Position numbers and translations under genes: made by a program | The notes under the pieces: generated by a model | Told to the model about the DNA's origin: nothing | Seen by the model: the letters and a program-made list of their open reading frames with translations, nothing else | The model's database searches: none | From: Botryosphaeria dothidea | Lineage: Eukaryota > Ascomycota > Dothideomycetes > Botryosphaeriales > Botryosphaeriaceae | Direction: 5' to 3' | Length of the DNA: 64,000 nt | NCBI GenBank assembly: GCA_011503125.2 | Contig: WWBZ02000082.1 | Coordinates: 2,356,001 to 2,420,000, forward strand | Part shown: piece by piece, positions 1 to 15,293 of the stretch | Layout: every line of letters begins with the position of its first letter | How positions within the stretch are numbered: position 1 is the stretch's first letter

Positions 1-749
1 TCCCGGCCGAGCTGCCCTTTGGGTTGGTGCGGCCGGCTGCAGCACGCTTCTGTAAAGTAAAACGAACTACCCCATGCCGCAGCCTGCGAGACGGCCGACG
101 CTGTCCACCCATGTTTGGAATCTCCGACGCCGGATTGGCAGTTCAACGGTGCACCAGCATGACTTACCTGCAAGGTAACGTGCGCCCACTATCTATGACG
201 CCGCCGACGCCAAGTGCTCTCTGGAGGACACAAGCTTTGTCTTCGCGCTTCTTTTCTTCTTCATAGGGCTTTCATGAAGCAAGGATCTCGACGCCTTATA
301 CATGCTTGAGCATGACCACTACATTGCGACTGAATCTACGCCTGCTTCTTTCAACTCTTTTTTCTCTGATATGTACACATTCTAAATTCAGCGGAACGAT
401 CAACAAGCTCCCTACCAGAACACTCGCATCCCTGCCAAGCTAGCCGTCATGTGCATGGGGAAATGCAGCGAAGCGACATAGGTTTGACCGTGCGACTTAA
501 TTGCATACCCGGAAGATCGCTACCGAAGCATCATATCGCGCTTCCTAAAGTCTGATCTTCATATGCGGAAGCTCGACTACTAGTTTAGTGACATGGCGGG
601 TTACTCTTTTGAGACAACTGCTTACTCACGATGTTCTTAATAACACAACTCCCCGCTCCTGATATGAAGCATGTGTACCAATCGTCTTGTCTTTGATTCT
701 CGAATCTCTCGGTAGATTCCTTGCAAAAGAAGCACAACATCATTTGACC
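1..749. other. Intergenic, left edge of window
   Basis: I see no supportable gene here. Only short open frames without family signatures are present. The last part is presumably the promoter and 5' leader of the permease that starts at 750. Confidence 0.5.
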
Positions 750-2754
750 ATGGAGAAACGCAGTGCTGAAGCGCAGGATATCAAACGTCCCGAGGCTCTT
801 CCGACGGAGATCACCCCCCTCACGCCTGGAGAGTATGCAATGGCGGAGAAAAAATTGTTGAGAAAGATTGACCTGCGAATAATGCCCTGCCTTTTCCTCG
901 TCATTGTGTTGAAGTAAGTCTAAGTAGTCCCCTGGCACAGTTCAATACACCAATCAGAGTTCCCAGTTACCTGGACCGCAACGCTCTTGCCAATGCCCGA
1001 GTGCAGGGAATTGAGGAATATCTAGGGCTTGAAGGGTCGGAGTTCAACACGGCGATCTCAGTACTTTTTGCAGGTTACCTGGCTCTCCAGATACCTTCCA
1101 ATTTGATACTCACGAGAGTCCGACCTAGCCTTTATCTAGTAAGTTCAAGAATGTCGTATATATAACACATGCTAAACCAATCAGCCTGGTTGCATGATAT
1201 TGTGGGGTATAGTGTCGGCTTGTGGAGCTGCTGTGCAAGGCTTCAGTGGGCTAGTTGCAGTGCGATTCATGCTGGGCGTGGTCGAGGCGTACGTTTTCTG
1301 CACGGTGGAACGCTGAGGCAACCACACTGATGCGAGACAGTCCTTACTTTCCTGGTGCCTTATTCCTCCTTTCCAGTTGGTACACCAAGAAAGAATTGGC
1401 GCTAAGGACGGCAATCCTTTATGCCGGAGCCCTGCTGTCGGGAGGATTCGGCGGCCTTATCGGAGCGGGAATACAGTACGGGATGGATGGCGCGAGAGGC
1501 CTGGAGTCATGGAGATGGCTCTTCATCATCGAAGGATCATGCACAGTGGCACTAGCGACCCTTTCCATGTTCATTCTTCCAGACTATCCCCATACAACAA
1601 AATCTCTCAGCCCACTGGAGAGGGCCATCGCTATTCGCCGCCTTCAGGACACAACAGCCCAAGCAGATGAAGAGAAAGGGACCTTGCTCCACGGCTTGCG
1701 TTTGGCTGTCACTGACTACAGAGTCTGGCTTCTGGCTCTAATTGTGATTAGTATTACCTCCGCTGGGGCTGTGGTAAGCTTCATCCCAACACTCGTCGAC
1801 ACTTTCGGATATGACAAAATAGAAACCTTGTTGCTGGTCGCACCTCCTTACGTCTTCTCGACGATTTTCGCTCTTATGGTGTCCTATTCGAGCGACAAAT
1901 TTACTTCGCGTTCGTGGCATATCTTTGTGCCAATGTCTGTTGGCTTGGCCGGATACATCATCGCGGCGTCTACGTTGGCGCTGGCTGCACGTTACGTGGC
2001 TCTTTTTCTCATGCTTGCAGGCGTCCATGGGTCGTACAATATTGCACTGGCTTGGATATCCTCCACTGTAAGTATCAATTTCGCGCTTGTCACATTTCCA
2101 GGCTCGCGATGGGTGCAGAAGAGAAGACGCATCGATGTCCAAAGTTATTCATACCGCCGGAGGAAATGTGCACGGGTAGCAGAATCATTCATCTGGACTT
2201 CAACGTAGACGAATCTTTTGGGCGCCTCTCTCCGGACCAATGCTTCAACACCTACGCATATTTTCTCTGGTAGTTGAGATGGCTTCGAGGCCGATCACGT
2301 GTTAATAATGCGCATAAACGAGGGTTGGCATTTTTGCTGCTTATCCACATTTGGAAATGTGCTTCATTTCTTACCTCCGGTTCGCCTTCTGTTCCGACAC
2401 TTTACAGACTTGATCGCAGCGGATGATTTGCGCTGACGAGCACAGCTGCCACGCCCCATCGAGAAGCGATCCGCAGCCATTGCAATCATCAACACTGTTG
2501 GCAATGTTGCTCAGATTTACTCGCCGTACCTCTATCTCTCGGAGGATGCGCCAAGATACATCAAGGCCATGGCAACAGACTCATCCTTTTGTCTGCTCTG
2601 TATCTGCGCGGCGCTAGTTCAACGCCTGTGCTTGCAGCGGGCGAACCGGAAGATGGCGCAAGAAGACGGGACAGGCGCGGAGGCGGCAGACGACAAGGAG
2701 CGGGAAATGGGGGTGGGGCGCACGTACGACGAGAGATTTAGGTACGTGCTCTAG
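750..2754 (+). CDS. MFS permease, anion:cation symporter (allantoate permease-like) family
   Basis: Probable plasma-membrane proton-coupled uptake carrier of the fungal Dal5/Tna1-like ACS family; the substrate cannot be read from sequence. Exons 750-913, 958-1138, 1185-1288, 1341-2067 and 2446-2754 join in frame to 494 aa, the usual family length. The N-terminus is cytosolic. The first helix region holds the family signature YLDRNALANAR, followed by AGYLALQIPSNLIL, RFMLGVVEAPYFPGALFLLS and WRWLFIIEGS. The last exon resumes exactly where the family expects it, at SST then LPRPIEKRSAAIAI. The fourth intron (2068-2445, 378 nt) is far longer than the others (44-52 nt), although its donor gtaagt, acceptor cacag and phase 0 are good. 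The start at 750 was chosen over an upstream in-frame codon at 687 because it gives the usual short N-terminus. Confidence 0.85.
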
Positions 2755-4025
2755 GTGGAGCCGCCGGGAAAGCATAAGCAGATGCTTCGCCCCGGATTGT
2801 ATGGGTTGAGCAGAGCAGGGCATGGAGGCAAACAAGACGGAGGTGTATTGGCATTTCCAAGCTGGGAAGGCAAGCTGAGGGCTGGCGATGGTGGCGCCAG
2901 AAGTGAATGAGACGCATCTCATTGTCGCATGAGAAGTAGCTCACCCGCGTTCCCTCGGATATTTCGGTGCGACAGGCGTGGCAGGGCAGCGTACATTGTA
3001 GAGGGAGCATCGAAATAATGGCAGCAGAAGGATAGGCAGGTGGCGTGCACGGCAAGCAAAGGTGATGTCGAAACCGATGCAGTGGCGCGCGACGAGGAGC
3101 ATCCTGGCGCATGATTCATTCAAGAGCCGGCACAGCGAGCGAGGATTGATAAGATGCAGGCGCGCTGAGGCTTCACATGTTGCTGGTGCTGATGCTTGCC
3201 AGGCCTGAGGAGAGCGCCGAGCGGCCGTGCGAAAAAAAAACGCAAGCACATTCCCGCGCACCGTGTGGGCGCAGGGTGGCGTGCAGCGGGCGCGAGAGGG
3301 CGAGGGCAATTATCAGGCTTTGGAGCGGCGGCGTGCCTTCGCTGACCCCACCTGCACCTCTCGATCAAGGCTCCCTTCTGCTCTATTCTGCTACTCTCGC
3401 CGCCCAGCCCAACCAGCCACTTCGCATCCTCGTCTCTCGTCTGTACCGTAAGCACCCGGCTAACCAGTTGCGACCGCCCCGCAGCCTACCTGTGCCCAGC
3501 ACCTCGCCGCCTCCCCTTGGAGCGACGTGCCCGGCCCTCAACGTCATCAGCACCTCTATGCGCCCATCGCTGCCGCTCTTTCGCTCGCAACGCGTATCGC
3601 CCACCTTACTCGTGCCGTGAAGCGCACCTGCACCCGTCTCAACACCATCCGCTCGCATTGCCAAAGCCGTGAAGCCTGAGCGTCACGGGCGCGCCTGCCA
3701 CGAGTCTCGAGTCAGGCCCCCCGTCCCAGCCCGCTTCTGCTGCTTTGTACAGCATCCTGACGTTGTGAGACCGCTGTTCGCCTGCGCAAACTGCTGCTTG
3801 CGTCGTCCCGGCTGCAGCCCGCAGCAACCCTGGTCTCTCTTCTCGACGCGCTGCTGTATGATACCCCACAATAGCCCCGGGCGAACCCCGACGTCGAGCA
3901 TCCTGTTAACCACCATCACCAGTTTTGCCATTGTAGCGCCTCCCTCCGCTGTTCCTACACCCAACTCCCTGCGAGAGCACTGCGGGCTTCACGCCTAGCC
4001 CCAGGCTTGTCGTTTGCCCGCCAAC
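2755..4025. other. Long intergenic/5' leader region upstream of SNF1
   Basis: There is no family-recognisable coding sequence. The 3' part is C/T-rich and looks like a long promoter plus 5' UTR, as is common for fungal regulatory kinases. The open frames around 3177-3620 have arginine/serine/proline-rich translations with no domain signal. Confidence 0.5.
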
Positions 4026-6818
<2,793 letters not shown>

Positions 6819-7612
6819 CGACTGGTATGATCCTCCATCTTCATTGCTTGACCGTTGTGTGTATGGCTACGGATTCTGGGATCAGGGGTATGGTGGATGC
6901 GGTATGTGGTATGTGGGAAGAATTGCATTGTTCCACCATGGACAAAATGTGTGGGTATGGGCATTACGCGGGAATAGATGGGTTACGGAAAGACTGGTTC
7001 ATTTTTGGAAAGAATGCTTTAAGATCGCGGATGGGGGTAGGAGGGAGGGGGATGAGATGGAAGGGGCAGAATGGAAAGCTGTGTGGTCCCGGCCACGCAC
7101 TGCTTCGCTCGTCTTCTTGACTTCGATGCTGTTTTTTTCTTCGATTTTGAAACTTTGTTCTGATGCATTGTGACCAGTTTTTCTTCTTGTTGTTGTTAGT
7201 CTGGCGAAAAGCTTGTGCATTTCATGCTAAAAGCGATAGCTGTAACATGTTAGCATTGTATGGAGTAGTACATGAACACTTTTTTTAATGTTTGTAAGTC
7301 GTTCACGATCTGCTTTGCTGAAGGCAGCCCATAAAACCAATATCTAGGGAGCTCAGATATGCTTTCACAGACGCCTTCCCCTGGGCGGCATGAACCTGAA
7401 ATTTAGCATCAACTACCTTTTGCAGCCCCTTTGCAACTCGGCCCTGTAAGCACAGTGTCCACACACTGGGAACCCAAACACTCCTGATACGAGCCACGCA
7501 TGGCGGAGAAGTAGGTCCCATGTGGTTTATAGCCAGGGGTATCGTTTTCATTTTTTACATTAACGCCTTTTATCCACGACTTTTTCCAACATCTTACACC
7601 CCCATCGCTCTT
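6819..7612. other. Convergent 3' intergenic region
   Basis: Lies between the stop of SNF1 (+) and the stop of the mitochondrial-type protein (-). It is T-rich and most likely holds the two 3' UTRs. No gene is supported. Confidence 0.5.
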
Positions 7613-8500
7613 TCAGACCGAATAGTCCCCCTTCCGCCTCTCTTGCTCCTCCAGCTCCTGCAACCTCTCGACCAGCCTCTCTCGCAAATACGGACTCAGC
7701 TTCAAAATGCCATCGTTGGTGCACATCCGATACGTCCCACTCTCCTGGTAGTTCCCGTTCGACCCGACGAACGCCCCCCGCCCATCCACCTCGAGGCTCC
7801 CGAAGATGTCCTCCGGCCACGCGATGCGGCCGTAGTCGGGCGGGTTGCGCTGGTCGCTGACGTGCACCCAGCCGCCCCTGCCCGCGCCGCCCGCCCCGCC
7901 TTGCGCGCTCGCCCCGCCCGCGCCCGTCTCCGCCGCCGTCCCCTTCGTGCTGCCGACGCTGCCGGGCCCGCTGGAAGGCCGTCGCCGCTTGTCGGAGCCG
8001 CTGCGGTTGCTCTTGTTGTTGTTGTACTGTTGCGACGGGTGGTTCGCCGGGAAGAAGAGGCCGCCGCTGCCCAGCGACGCGCCGGCTTGCGAGGCGTAGG
8101 CGGCAGCTTGCGCGTGCACGTCCGGGTCGTGCACGGCGTGCGCGGCGATGACGGACTGCAGGATGCCGTGGAAGGTGGGGTTTTCGCGGAAGGTGTTGGG
8201 CGTGGGCGGGACGGAGGAGGTGGTGCCGAGGGCGAGGGATTTGACGGGTGGTGTGGTCGGGGTGAGGGTGAGGGTGTGGTTGGAGGTTACGGGGTCGGTG
8301 TGGACGTACTGGTTGGGAGGGTTGTTAGCTGACGGGTAGCGGGAGGGTTTCGAGAGGGCTAGAGCTCAGGTAGAGGCTCGTGGAGGGAGAGGCCGGCTTA
8401 CGATGTGCTTGTTGTTTGGTAGTGTGGAGACGGTGCGGGCACAGCACAATGGCTGGCCGATGGCCCGGGCAATTGGTCGCGAAGAGCGTAGCAGAAGCAT
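7613..8500 (-). CDS. Conserved fungal protein with predicted mitochondrial presequence
   Basis: Function unknown to me. On the minus strand, exons 8500-8402 and 8308-7613 join in phase 0 to 264 aa. The first exon gives MLLLRSSRPIARAIGQPLC, an Arg-rich, acid-free N-terminus that looks like a mitochondrial targeting sequence. The intron (93 nt) has donor GTAAGC, a textbook branch point GCTAAC and acceptor CAG just before YVHTDP. The next segment (PPTPNTFRENPTFHGILQSV, then HAVHDPDVHAQAAAYAS) and the C-terminus (PDYGRIAWPEDIFGSLEVDG, then SGTYRMCTNDGILKLSPYLR) read like a conserved domain. Between them is a low-complexity Gly/Ala/Ser-rich linker. I recall similar fungal hypotheticals but cannot name the family. 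Confidence 0.7.
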
Positions 8501-9085
8501 GGTGATGGGAAGCCCGGTCAATGCCGACGCTCAGCACGAATATTTGAGCGATGTACAAGAGACTGCTTGTGGTTGTGTCGACGACTTTTCGGCGCAAGCT
8601 ATGACGCGCTGAAGCTCATGACTCGGTTGAACTGCGGGCGTCGAGGAGCTGCAGAGATCGCATCTCGCGCGCTCTCGAAGCTCCGCTGCGCCATCGAGCC
8701 AATCCTGACTGGTCGCTCTGCATTTGATGCTCCTCCATCCCAGACACTCGCACCAATGCCCCTGCGATCTCCCACGATGGGCTGATGACTGATGGACGGG
8801 CAGATGGCTGGGGTCCCACAGTGGTTATCGGCGGCTCAACAAATCAGATCAAGTGGGGAACTCCCAAAGATGCGAGCACCGCAAGCGCAGGCACTCTCTC
8901 ATCTTTTCCCCAAGGAGCTGTGCCTGCTCGTTTCCGACTTCGGACTTAGCGCCCGTCACTTTTCCCACCGTCCCGCCGCCATGTGAAAGAGTCATCCCAA
9001 ATCTCACCTGTCTCACCAGTCTTTTTGCTTTGCTTGAAGTTTTTGTGCGTTCTTCTTGCGCTTTCAGCGGTCGCCACGTTTCGCC
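8501..9085. other. Divergent promoter region
   Basis: 585 bp between two head-to-head genes. No coding sequence is supported. It presumably carries both promoters; I could not assign specific factor sites. Confidence 0.45.
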
Positions 9086-11181
9086 ATGTCTGGGGACCAG
9101 ATTGACGGCAGGGATGCTGCTTCCGAGCAGGCGGGTCCGGTGGGTAAGCACGAGGGTTTCCACGAGGATCGTGAAGTCGGTCAGGAACCGGAATTCATGG
9201 ACGTGGACCGCATTGAGCGCGTGTACAAGTGAGTTACTGGCTTGCACCATATGTCTGTCGATATTGACCGCTGTGCCAGTAAATTGGATCGTCGAATTTT
9301 GCCCGGTAATTGGACATGCTCTCTGTCAAATCGTCAGTATAGTCACTAATGTCGGGCCACAGCATTCTGGGTTCTCTACTTCCTCTGCTCTGCTATCCGT
9401 TCCAATGTCGGCCTTGCCCAGACCATGAACAGCGATGTTGGCCACGACCTTGCTTCGCAGATGCACCTGACCGCTAAGGAAGTCTCAACCGGTCTCGCCC
9501 TCTTCTATGTCTGCTATGTCATCTTTGACCTCCCTTCCAACCTGATCATGTCCAAGCTCAGCCCTCATCTTTGGATGAGCAGGATCGTCATTGGTGTTGG
9601 CATAATTGGCGCTTGTATGGCTGCCGTCAAGGCTGAGTGGAGCTTTTAGTAAGTACCAGTCTTGAGGATCGGATTCAAACACCCTCTAATTCTCAAAGCC
9701 TGCTCCGGCTGCTACTCGGTATCGTCATTGCGGGCATGTGGCCGGGTATGTCTTACTACCTCACGCTCTTCTACCCGCCTTCGCGTACCGGCAAACGCAT
9801 TGGACGTTACTTCACAGCCGCTCAAGTGTCGGCCGCCGTCGTAGGTCTCGTCTCTGCCGGCTTTCAGGAAATGGACGGAGAGCGTGGCCTTGTCGGATTT
9901 CAGTGGATGTTCCTCGTTTACGGACTGATCACCATTGTTGTCGGCATTACTCTTCTCTGGTGGCTTCCAGACCGGCCACTCCCCCCTGGTGAAGTCAAGG
10001 ACAGAAGTGGATGGAAGAAGTGGGCTCCCCAGAGCACACCGGCTCTTACAGGGGAAGACGCAAGAATCCACTATGAAGACCTGAGAAGAGTTTATCACCA
10101 CAAGCCTTGGACGCTTCGGGATCTCTTGCAAGTCTTCACTGACTGGCGCCTCTGGCCGCTGAGCGTAATGTACTTTGGCGTTGTGGGCGTCGGAATCGGC
10201 ACCCAGCTTTACGCGAGCGTCATTATCAAGGGTATCAACCCGAGCCTGAGCGGTGTCAACCTGTCCCTGTTGACGGCGCCCATCTGGATCGTGCGTTAAT
10301 CCTGCTCAACACACCAACATCAGAACATGATGAGGCTAATTGGACATACAGATGGACCTCATCGCCATCCTGATCGTCACGCCCCTGTCCGACCGCTTCC
10401 ACCACCACCGCGCCCTCTTCTTCTCCATCGCAGTTCTCATCCAAATAGCCGGCCTGCTCGTCACGACCTTCGCACCCGCGCATCCCTACCCATGGGCCCG
10501 CTACGGTGGTCTTCTTATGTAAGGCCTCCCCTCCGCCCCACGTTCTTCCCTCGCAGACTATGCACATCTTTTCCCCATCTTCGCCCGCTCCGCTCCACCC
10601 CTCCACACATCCCCGCCACGTATCCCCCCGCACTCTTCACAAAAACACATCTGTCCCCTGCTTCCCCACCGCCTTCACCCCAAGCACAGCACCCCTGCCG
10701 CAAATCACAGCAACAACAAGAAAAAGAAGAACGACCTACATTCTAGAAAAAAAAAATCACAATACGCTAATCACCATCCCCGCAAAACAGGGTCGGCTTC
10801 GGTCTCGGTCCGACCGTGCCGCTCACCATGGCCTGGACGAACGAGATCTTCCAGCCGCGCCACGGCGAGGTCGGCGTCGCGGCGGCGTCCGCCCTCGTCT
10901 CCGGCCTCGGCAACCTCGGCTCCATCATGACCACGTACGCGCTGTACACCGGGTGGCCGGCCGACGCGCAGGGCGAGCACAAGTACCGCAAGAGCAACCT
11001 CGTCATGATCGGGATACTGGCGGCGAGCGTGCTGGCGGCGGGCGTCATGTGGGTGGGGGTGCGGTTGAGCGCGAAGAAGGCGAGGAGGGAGGGGAGGGAG
11101 GGCGTGAATGGCGTGGTGGATGGGGCGGCGGCGAGGGAGGAGAGGCAGAGGGGGTTGGGGAGGATTGGGAGGAAGCAGTGA
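9086..11181 (+). CDS. MFS permease, ACS/tartrate-permease-like family
   Basis: Predicted 12-helix membrane carrier for a small organic anion or vitamin-like solute; substrate unknown. Exons 9086-9228, 9280-9305, 9363-9648, 9699-10290, 10352-10518 and 10791-11181 join with matching phases to 534 aa. Family marks are the cytosolic RIERVYNKLDRRILP lead-in, AIRSNVGLAQTMNSDVG after helix 1, VCYVIFDLPSNLIMSKL, LLRLLLGIVIAGMWPGMSYY, and PLSDRFHHHRAL between later helices. The last intron (10519-10790, 272 nt) is long and C-rich, but its splice sites restore the frame exactly. The C-terminal tail is Lys/Arg/Glu/Gly-rich and cytosolic. A 26-nt exon 2 is unusual but matches the family exactly. Confidence 0.85.
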
Positions 11182-11583
11182 TGGTCGAAGAGAAAGGCAC
11201 AAGCATATGAAGTCCAGATGTAGCGGGTGGGTTCGAGTCAGAGCCTCCTTGAATCGTGGTCACGAAAAAAGACAATTTTGAAGATCTTGATGGAGGGAGC
11301 ACAGGTAGATACATCGGCAGCAATGTAGTCGAGTAAGCTGAACAGTATATCATAGTTCTCCCCCTGCACCAATAAAAGAAGCGACTGAGGTATCTCTAAG
11401 TGCTGTAAAATTCGAAAGCATTCCATCCCAAAGAGCAAAGCCCCATCATTATCTCTTACGTGGTTTTCTTCGAAAAACAGTCAACATCGACATGGGCCGA
11501 ATGGCCGAGGTATCAAACATCACAACTACACCCATCTCATCTGACCCACCACTCAAGGCGGATCTCACTCACTCGATGCGCGC
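11182..11583. other. Convergent 3' intergenic region
   Basis: 402 bp between two converging transporter genes, probably both 3' UTRs. Nothing else is seen. A tRNA B-box-like stretch near 11229 has no matching tRNA fold. Confidence 0.5.
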
Positions 11584-13534
11584 TTATTTCACAATATCCT
11601 TCTCATCCGAAACAACAACGCCATCCGAATCCACATTCTCAACATTCCTCGTCCTCTTCTTGTCGCCCATGTTCGAGTTGCCGAACGCCGCACCACTGCC
11701 ACCACCCTGTGCGGCGGCACTGGAGCGCCTGCGGCCTTCGGCATGCGCGGCGGCCTCCTCGGTGTCGTCGTAGTTGATGAGCAGCTCGCCGTTCTTGCCG
11801 TAGCGGCGGGGCTCGTCGCGCGCGACCTTGACCACGTCGAAGATGGAGGTGGTCTTGTGGAAGATGGTGTCCATCTCCTCGAGCGAGCGGTACGCCGTCT
11901 CCGGGTAGAAGTAGTAGGTGACGGGGACGATGAAGGCGTTGCTGGAATCCTCTGTTAGTCCGCTCACTTTCTCTGAGACACGGAAGAGTGGAAAGACTTA
12001 CATGACGGCGAAGATGATGTAGGTTTGGTATCCGATCGACGAGAAGGCTACGGGCGTGATCATTACCACCATGAAGTTGAAGGCCCAATTGGCGCTGGTG
12101 GACAGGGCATTGGCTGGAGCACGAATGCGCAGGGGTACAATTTCGGCGGGGTACCTAGAGTTGACGTTAGCAGGGATCAGGGGCAAAGTTTGGGATGAAT
12201 GAGAACTCACAGCCAGGTCATGCCGAGCCAGCCAATAGCGAAGAAAGAATTAAAGACAAACAGGAACGCAGCAGCCACAATACCGGCAGCGGTGTTGCGG
12301 TTCTCGTCAGTCTTGCCTTCGTTCACCGAGTTGACGGCAGCCAGGACCACCATGGACAAAGACATGCCGACAGCGCCGAAAAGCATGAGCGAACGGCGTC
12401 CAAACTTCTCAATGATGAAGACGGGGACCCAGGAGATCAAGAAGTATTCGGTACCGTTGCAGGCGGCCAGAATGCGGGAGATCGTGGGGTCCAGACCAAC
12501 GTAGTTTTCGTAAATGTTGGCGGCATAGTACGTAATCAGATTTATCCCACTGATTTGCTGGAACATCTGGTTCACGTAGGCCAGCGCGGTACGGTGGAAG
12601 TGGCGGTTCTTGTCCATGGTGAACAGGTCGGCGAAGCTGCCCTGGGCCATCTCGAGGACGGTATCCTTGATGGCAATAAATTCGTTCTGGATGTACTGGT
12701 CTTCCTCGTGGGTGTCGTTGAGTGCGCAGAGAACTTCCATGGCCTCTTCTTCACGGCCCTTGAGAATGAGCCAGCGGGGGGACTCGGGGAGACCAAGAAT
12801 GAAGACAAGGATAACCAGGGCGAAGATGATCTGGAAACCAATAGGGAACCGCCAGCTGACGGTGCTTGGTTCGAGGTAGGAGAAACCGAAATCAAGCCAG
12901 TAACTGATACATATACCGCCAGTTATCAGAGCTCCTTCGATCATGACCAATTGGCCCCTTCGATGGCTTTTAGACGTCTCCGACTGCCACGTAGGGACGG
13001 TCGAAGTGTTCAAGCCGTTGCCAATACCGGTAATAATACGTCCAACGATGAAGTGGGCAAGACCGAAAGCAGAGCACTGGAGAGCGGCACCGACGACCAT
13101 GATGGCGGAGCCGATCCAGATGGTCCACCTTCTACCAAGCATGTTGCCGACCCAGATACAGGCCACAGCGCCGCAGAAACAGCCTAGGAACGCGTTAACT
13201 GCTGCTCCTTGCCCAGAAAGTTAAGATTGTCCAGTGCAAACTCACCAACATTGTACGAAGCTACAGCAATACCCTGGATTGTAGAGATGTGATCACGCTG
13301 GCTTTGGGTCGTGCCGGAGTTGACGTCGATTTCGGGAAAGGTACTGAGGAAAGAGGGAAGGGTAAGCAGTCCTCCCATGACACCCTGGTCGTAACCGAAT
13401 AGTCTGTGGGAAGTGGTCAGTGCCGCGCACACATAGGTGGGGAGCTCGCGCGAGGCTTACAAGAAATCGAGACCAGCGATAACACCAACGGCTACATTGA
13501 GCTTGGTGCCTCGCAGACCGAAGAAGCGCCCCAT
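11584..13534 (-). CDS. MFS sugar porter (hexose/lactose-permease type)
   Basis: Plasma-membrane sugar transporter of the sugar porter family. Minus-strand exons 13534-13461, 13403-13246, 13183-12211, 12154-12002 and 11941-11584 join in frame to 571 aa. Signatures are GLDFLLFGYDQGVMGGLL in helix 1, GRRWTIWIG after helix 2, PESPRWLILKGR before the central loop, NQMFQQISGINLITYYAANI in helix 7, EKFGRRSLMLFG, and the helix-12 exit motif PETAYRSLEEMDTIF. The C-terminal tail of about 70 residues is hydrophilic (YGKNGELLINYDD, then Ser/Ala-rich). All introns are GT-AG. Transport direction and substrate (glucose, lactose, galacturonate or other) cannot be determined here. Confidence 0.93.
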
Positions 13535-15252
13535 GGTGAGCAGCCGGCTGGATGGCTACCAGCTGGAGTCGTCTAAACTTTTTTTTTAACTGCGTTTGTC
13601 TTGGCCAGCAGGCTCTGTGGATGAGCGCTGACTCTGTTCACTCCCGGAACGAAACGAAGAACTCGAGGGAGAGCTGGGAAAATTCACGGCCAGGGTCCTG
13701 GGACTTGGAGCCGGAAAATCGGGGCATCGGGATGTTTTATATCGCAATGGTCCAGGGCGCAGGCGAGAGAGTCGAGCCGGGTTCTGGGGGCGTTAGCGGT
13801 CAGGTTGCGCGTAGGAACCATGGCAAAGCACACGCCGCTAAGCGTGTAGGCGTGTCGCAAAGACGCGGTGACGTCGGCGGTGATTGGGCGGGTCCCCCCA
13901 GGGCGGGAGGCCAGGCGTGGGAATGGAGAGCGACGATCCTGGGGTTCTCCTCCGCAGGGCTCAGCGCGCGGTCCGATTGAGTGCTGGGGAAGACGGTCGG
14001 GTTGTCCGTTTCGGGGCATCCGGCGGCGTCGTCGCTCGTGTGCGCGCTCTCATGTCCGCTGCCTCCCCAGCCAAGCGTCCGCCGTCGCCCGCCACCCCTG
14101 CGCCCGCCTCGTGATGCCGCTGCCGCTGCTGCTGCCGTCCTCCAGCACTTTGTTTTCTGATGCGGCTCCACGGCCAGCAGCCGTTCCCCACACGTCCGTC
14201 TTTCCGAGCCGCTCTCGCTCCCCAGCCCTCACGCCGCTGATGGCAAAACCGCCCTCCCGCGCCCGCCTCGCTGATCTCACCTCATTTCTGCCTGCGCACC
14301 CGCCCTCCCAAGCACCTGGTCGCAAGAGGCAAGCAGAAAAATAATCATCATCTCCTCCTCATCGGCGCGATGACTCGCGCGAAAAAACCGGAATGTGCTG
14401 ACCGCCCGCCGGTGCCCGGAGTTTGCCTAGCGTTGCATCTCACCCTGTGATGGACTTCGCGCGGGCTCCACTGTAATCATGAGGCCAAGGCTGGCAGCGC
14501 TCCATCCTGCTGCAACCCCAGGGGCATTGGGGCGGCCGAGGGTCCACAGCTGTCGTGATGCGAGCGCGCCGTATGTGTGTGTGCGGCGTCGGCAGCCGGC
14601 GCAAAAGCCGCGGCCGACCATGGAGATTTGGGAGAAGATGGGGGCCCCATGCTATCGTCGTCATAGCCCGCGGCCCTCTTTCTACCCTGGGCCGGGTGAA
14701 GCGTCCGTCTCGAAGCCCAAACCTCCCAGCGTCCGCGTGTTTATAGCAGTGCTCAACGGCCACCGACAGATGCGGTATGTTGGAGCGCCCCCAAGCCTTC
14801 CACGACAAGGCTCCCCAGCGGACTTGCTCAGCCACGTGCCGCAAGCTTGTTGCGACTCCATCCAAGAGAATGCCATCAACCTTCCCGTCGTGGTATGTCG
14901 GAGCCGGCCGCAGGGCCTATTTATGCTGCACTGCAGCAACTTTTGATATTCGTTTTTGTGGACTATGTTCGATTCCTTATTCGGACCCAGTGCTGAGTGA
15001 ATGCTGCATTTCTCCATTTAGGACTGAAGGATGTATGGACAATAATGCTTGCGGATTGATTATTGCGAGAAATAACCGAACATGCCGATATGCTTTGTCT
15101 GTAGATTTGCTCGTCAGCCACCAATCAAGCCGCAGCAATCGGACCATCTCGATCTGAGCCACACTGATACTTGCCGTGAACTACTGCGGGAGAGCGTTGC
15201 AATGCGAATCCTTCCGTCTCCGCCACAAGGTAAGGAAAAAGACGCAACACAC

Positions 15253-15293
<41 letters not shown>

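Noticed and set aside
3177..3620. 147-aa frame upstream of SNF1
   Set aside because: Arg/Ser/Pro-rich with overlapping frames on both strands; better explained as the GC-rich leader.
11220..11260. tRNA-like B box (ggttcgagtc)
   Set aside because: No A box at the right distance and no cloverleaf can be drawn around it.
12195..13187. 330-aa plus-strand frame across the sugar porter
   Set aside because: Runs over conserved exons and an intron of the minus-strand transporter; low-complexity Asp/His/Gln-rich translation typical of a shadow frame.
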